A DNA stretch of 24,401 bases. It comes from Bacillota bacterium (GTDB lineage Bacteria; Bacillota; Clostridia; Oscillospirales; Oscillospiraceae). Below the pieces are notes generated by a model. It did not search any database and was not told the DNA's origin. It saw only the letters and a list, made by a program, of their open reading frames with translations. Positions 23,700 through 24,401 of the stretch are shown one piece after another. Position 1 is the stretch's first letter, and every line of letters begins with the position of its first letter. Location: contig JAGFXS010000002.1 of NCBI GenBank assembly GCA_017861415.1, forward strand, positions 1-24,401, written 5' to 3'. A program made the translations under genes and the position numbers.

Positions 23700-24185
23700 A
23701 TGGATATTTTTGCAAATGCGGGCACAGCGATTGCCTTTTTAGGAGCAACTCTGGCTGTGGGCATGGCCTGTGCCGGCTCCGGTAAGGGTGTTGGACTGGT
23801 GGGTGAGGCCGCCACGGGTGTTCTCTCCGAAGATCCCGGCAAGTTTTCCCAGTGTCTGATCCTTCAGATCATCCCCGGTACCCAGGGTCTTTACGGTCTG
23901 GTCATCTGGTTCTTTGCCATGATGAAGATGGGCTTCTTTTCCAGCGGTATCCAGCTCATGTCTATCGAGACCGGCTGTGCATTCTTTGCCGCCTGTATGC
24001 CCATGGCCATTGGCGGCCTGATCACCGCCATCGCCCAGGGCCGTACCGCAGCTGCCGGTATCTCCCTCATCGCCAAGCGCCCCGAAGATATGTCCAAGGC
24101 CCTGATTATGGCCATCATGGTCGAGTTCTACGCCATTCTGTGTCTGCTGGCCTCCTTCCTGATGCTCAACAGCATGGGCGCATAA
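23700..24185 (+). CDS. ntpK: V-type ATP synthase subunit K (proteolipid, rotor ring)
   Basis: The 161-residue proteolipid has four membrane helices, as two duplicated hairpins, and forms the rotor ring. The ion-binding glutamate is Glu142 in 'MVEFYAILCLLASFL'; the first hairpin lacks a carboxylate at the matching site, as is normal for V-type c subunits. The sequence also has 'PGTQGLYG' with Thr61 and Gln62, and 'AIAQGRTAAAG' with Gln113. These align with Thr64, Gln65, Gln110 and Glu139, which coordinate sodium in the E. hirae NtpK structure. Sodium coupling is therefore likely (inference). A GAGGAGG site lies about ten bases upstream. Length agrees with the family. Confidence 0.95.
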   Translation: MDIFANAGTAIAFLGATLAVGMACAGSGKGVGLVGEAATGVLSEDPGKFSQCLILQIIPGTQGLYGLVIWFFAMMKMGFFSSGIQLMSIETGCAFFAACMPMAIGGLITAIAQGRTAAAGISLIAKRPEDMSKALIMAIMVEFYAILCLLASFLMLNSMGA

Positions 24186-24228
24186 GCCGTAAGGCTTAAA
24201 CCATCAGAAGAAAGGATGGTCAACAAAG

Positions 24229-24401
24229 ATGACTGGCATTGAAAAAATTACAGACCGTATTCTGGCCGACGCACAGGCTGAAATTGATGAGACCCTGCGC
24301 GCCGCAGAGGCGGAGGCAGCCTCCATTCGGGCCAAATTTGAGGCCCAGGCCCAGCGGGAAACCGAGGAACTCATTCGCCGGGGCCAGGAGCGCGCCGCCG
24401 A
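24229..24401 (+). CDS. V-type ATP synthase subunit E, 5' fragment
   Basis: This open frame starts at ATG 24229 after an AAAGGATGG site and runs off the window end, so only about 57 codons are visible. The product begins 'MTGIEKITDRILADAQAEID' and continues as Ala/Glu/Arg-rich coiled coil ('AAEAEAASIRAKFE'), as expected for the N-terminus of subunit E. That subunit forms the peripheral stalk with the small coiled-coil subunit encoded at 21446. The order I-K-E is standard for Firmicute V-type ATPase operons; C, F, A, B and D genes are expected beyond the window. Confidence 0.85.
   Translation, partial: MTGIEKITDRILADAQAEIDETLRAAEAEAASIRAKFEAQAQRETEELIRRGQERAA

Overview
The window looks like chromosomal DNA of a GC-moderate Clostridia-type Firmicute, most likely of the Oscillospiraceae (inference). 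The clues are AGGAGG-type ribosome binding sites throughout, a V-type ATPase operon in place of an F-type one in this stretch, a divergent second type II topoisomerase gene pair, and a yaaL-bofA pair of the kind found in the sporulation-capable lineage. No insertion sequence, phage gene, CRISPR array or integrase was seen, so this reads as ordinary core and semi-core genome.

Layout. (1) 1-2.5 kb: a MATE-family multidrug exporter (minus) divergent from a MerR/BmrR-type regulator (plus). (2) 2.5-7.4 kb: a minus-strand operon for a peptide/nickel-type ABC importer, in transcription order substrate-binding lipoprotein, permease 1, permease 2, ATPase 1 and ATPase 2. ATPase 1 is broken by a frameshift together with loss of roughly 25-30 codons between its Walker A and Q-loop. 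(3) 7.6-9.9 kb: a 60-residue PspC-domain protein (minus), then a translationally coupled patatin-like phospholipase and pyridoxamine-kinase-type gene (plus). (4) 9.9-10.1 kb: tRNA-Gly(GCC) (minus), with encoded CCA, its own promoter and a shared convergent terminator. (5) 10.1-19.2 kb: a long minus-strand cluster in the order topoisomerase B subunit, secreted stalk-domain protein, topoisomerase A subunit, YitT-family membrane protein with a repetitive Pro/Glu-rich tail, LUD-domain protein, and a transglutaminase-like lipoprotein lacking the catalytic Cys and His. (6) 19.4-21.2 kb (plus): YaaL/DUF2508, BofA, and a membrane-anchored putative glycoside hydrolase (DUF4015-like). (7) 21.4 kb to the end (plus): the 5' part of a V-type ATPase operon, in the order small coiled-coil stalk subunit, subunit I, proteolipid K, and the start of subunit E. 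The proteolipid carries the residues known to bind sodium in Enterococcus hirae NtpK.

How the genes relate. The MerR/MATE pair looks like drug-responsive export. The ABC operon may be inactive or mis-assembled at ATPase 1. The topoisomerase pair is split by an envelope protein gene and a strong GC-rich hairpin. I did not find a convincing new defence or mobile system. The best leads are the broken ABC ATPase, the split divergent topoisomerase operon, the degenerate transglutaminase-like lipoprotein, and a 9-bp dyad bracketing the patatin promoter.
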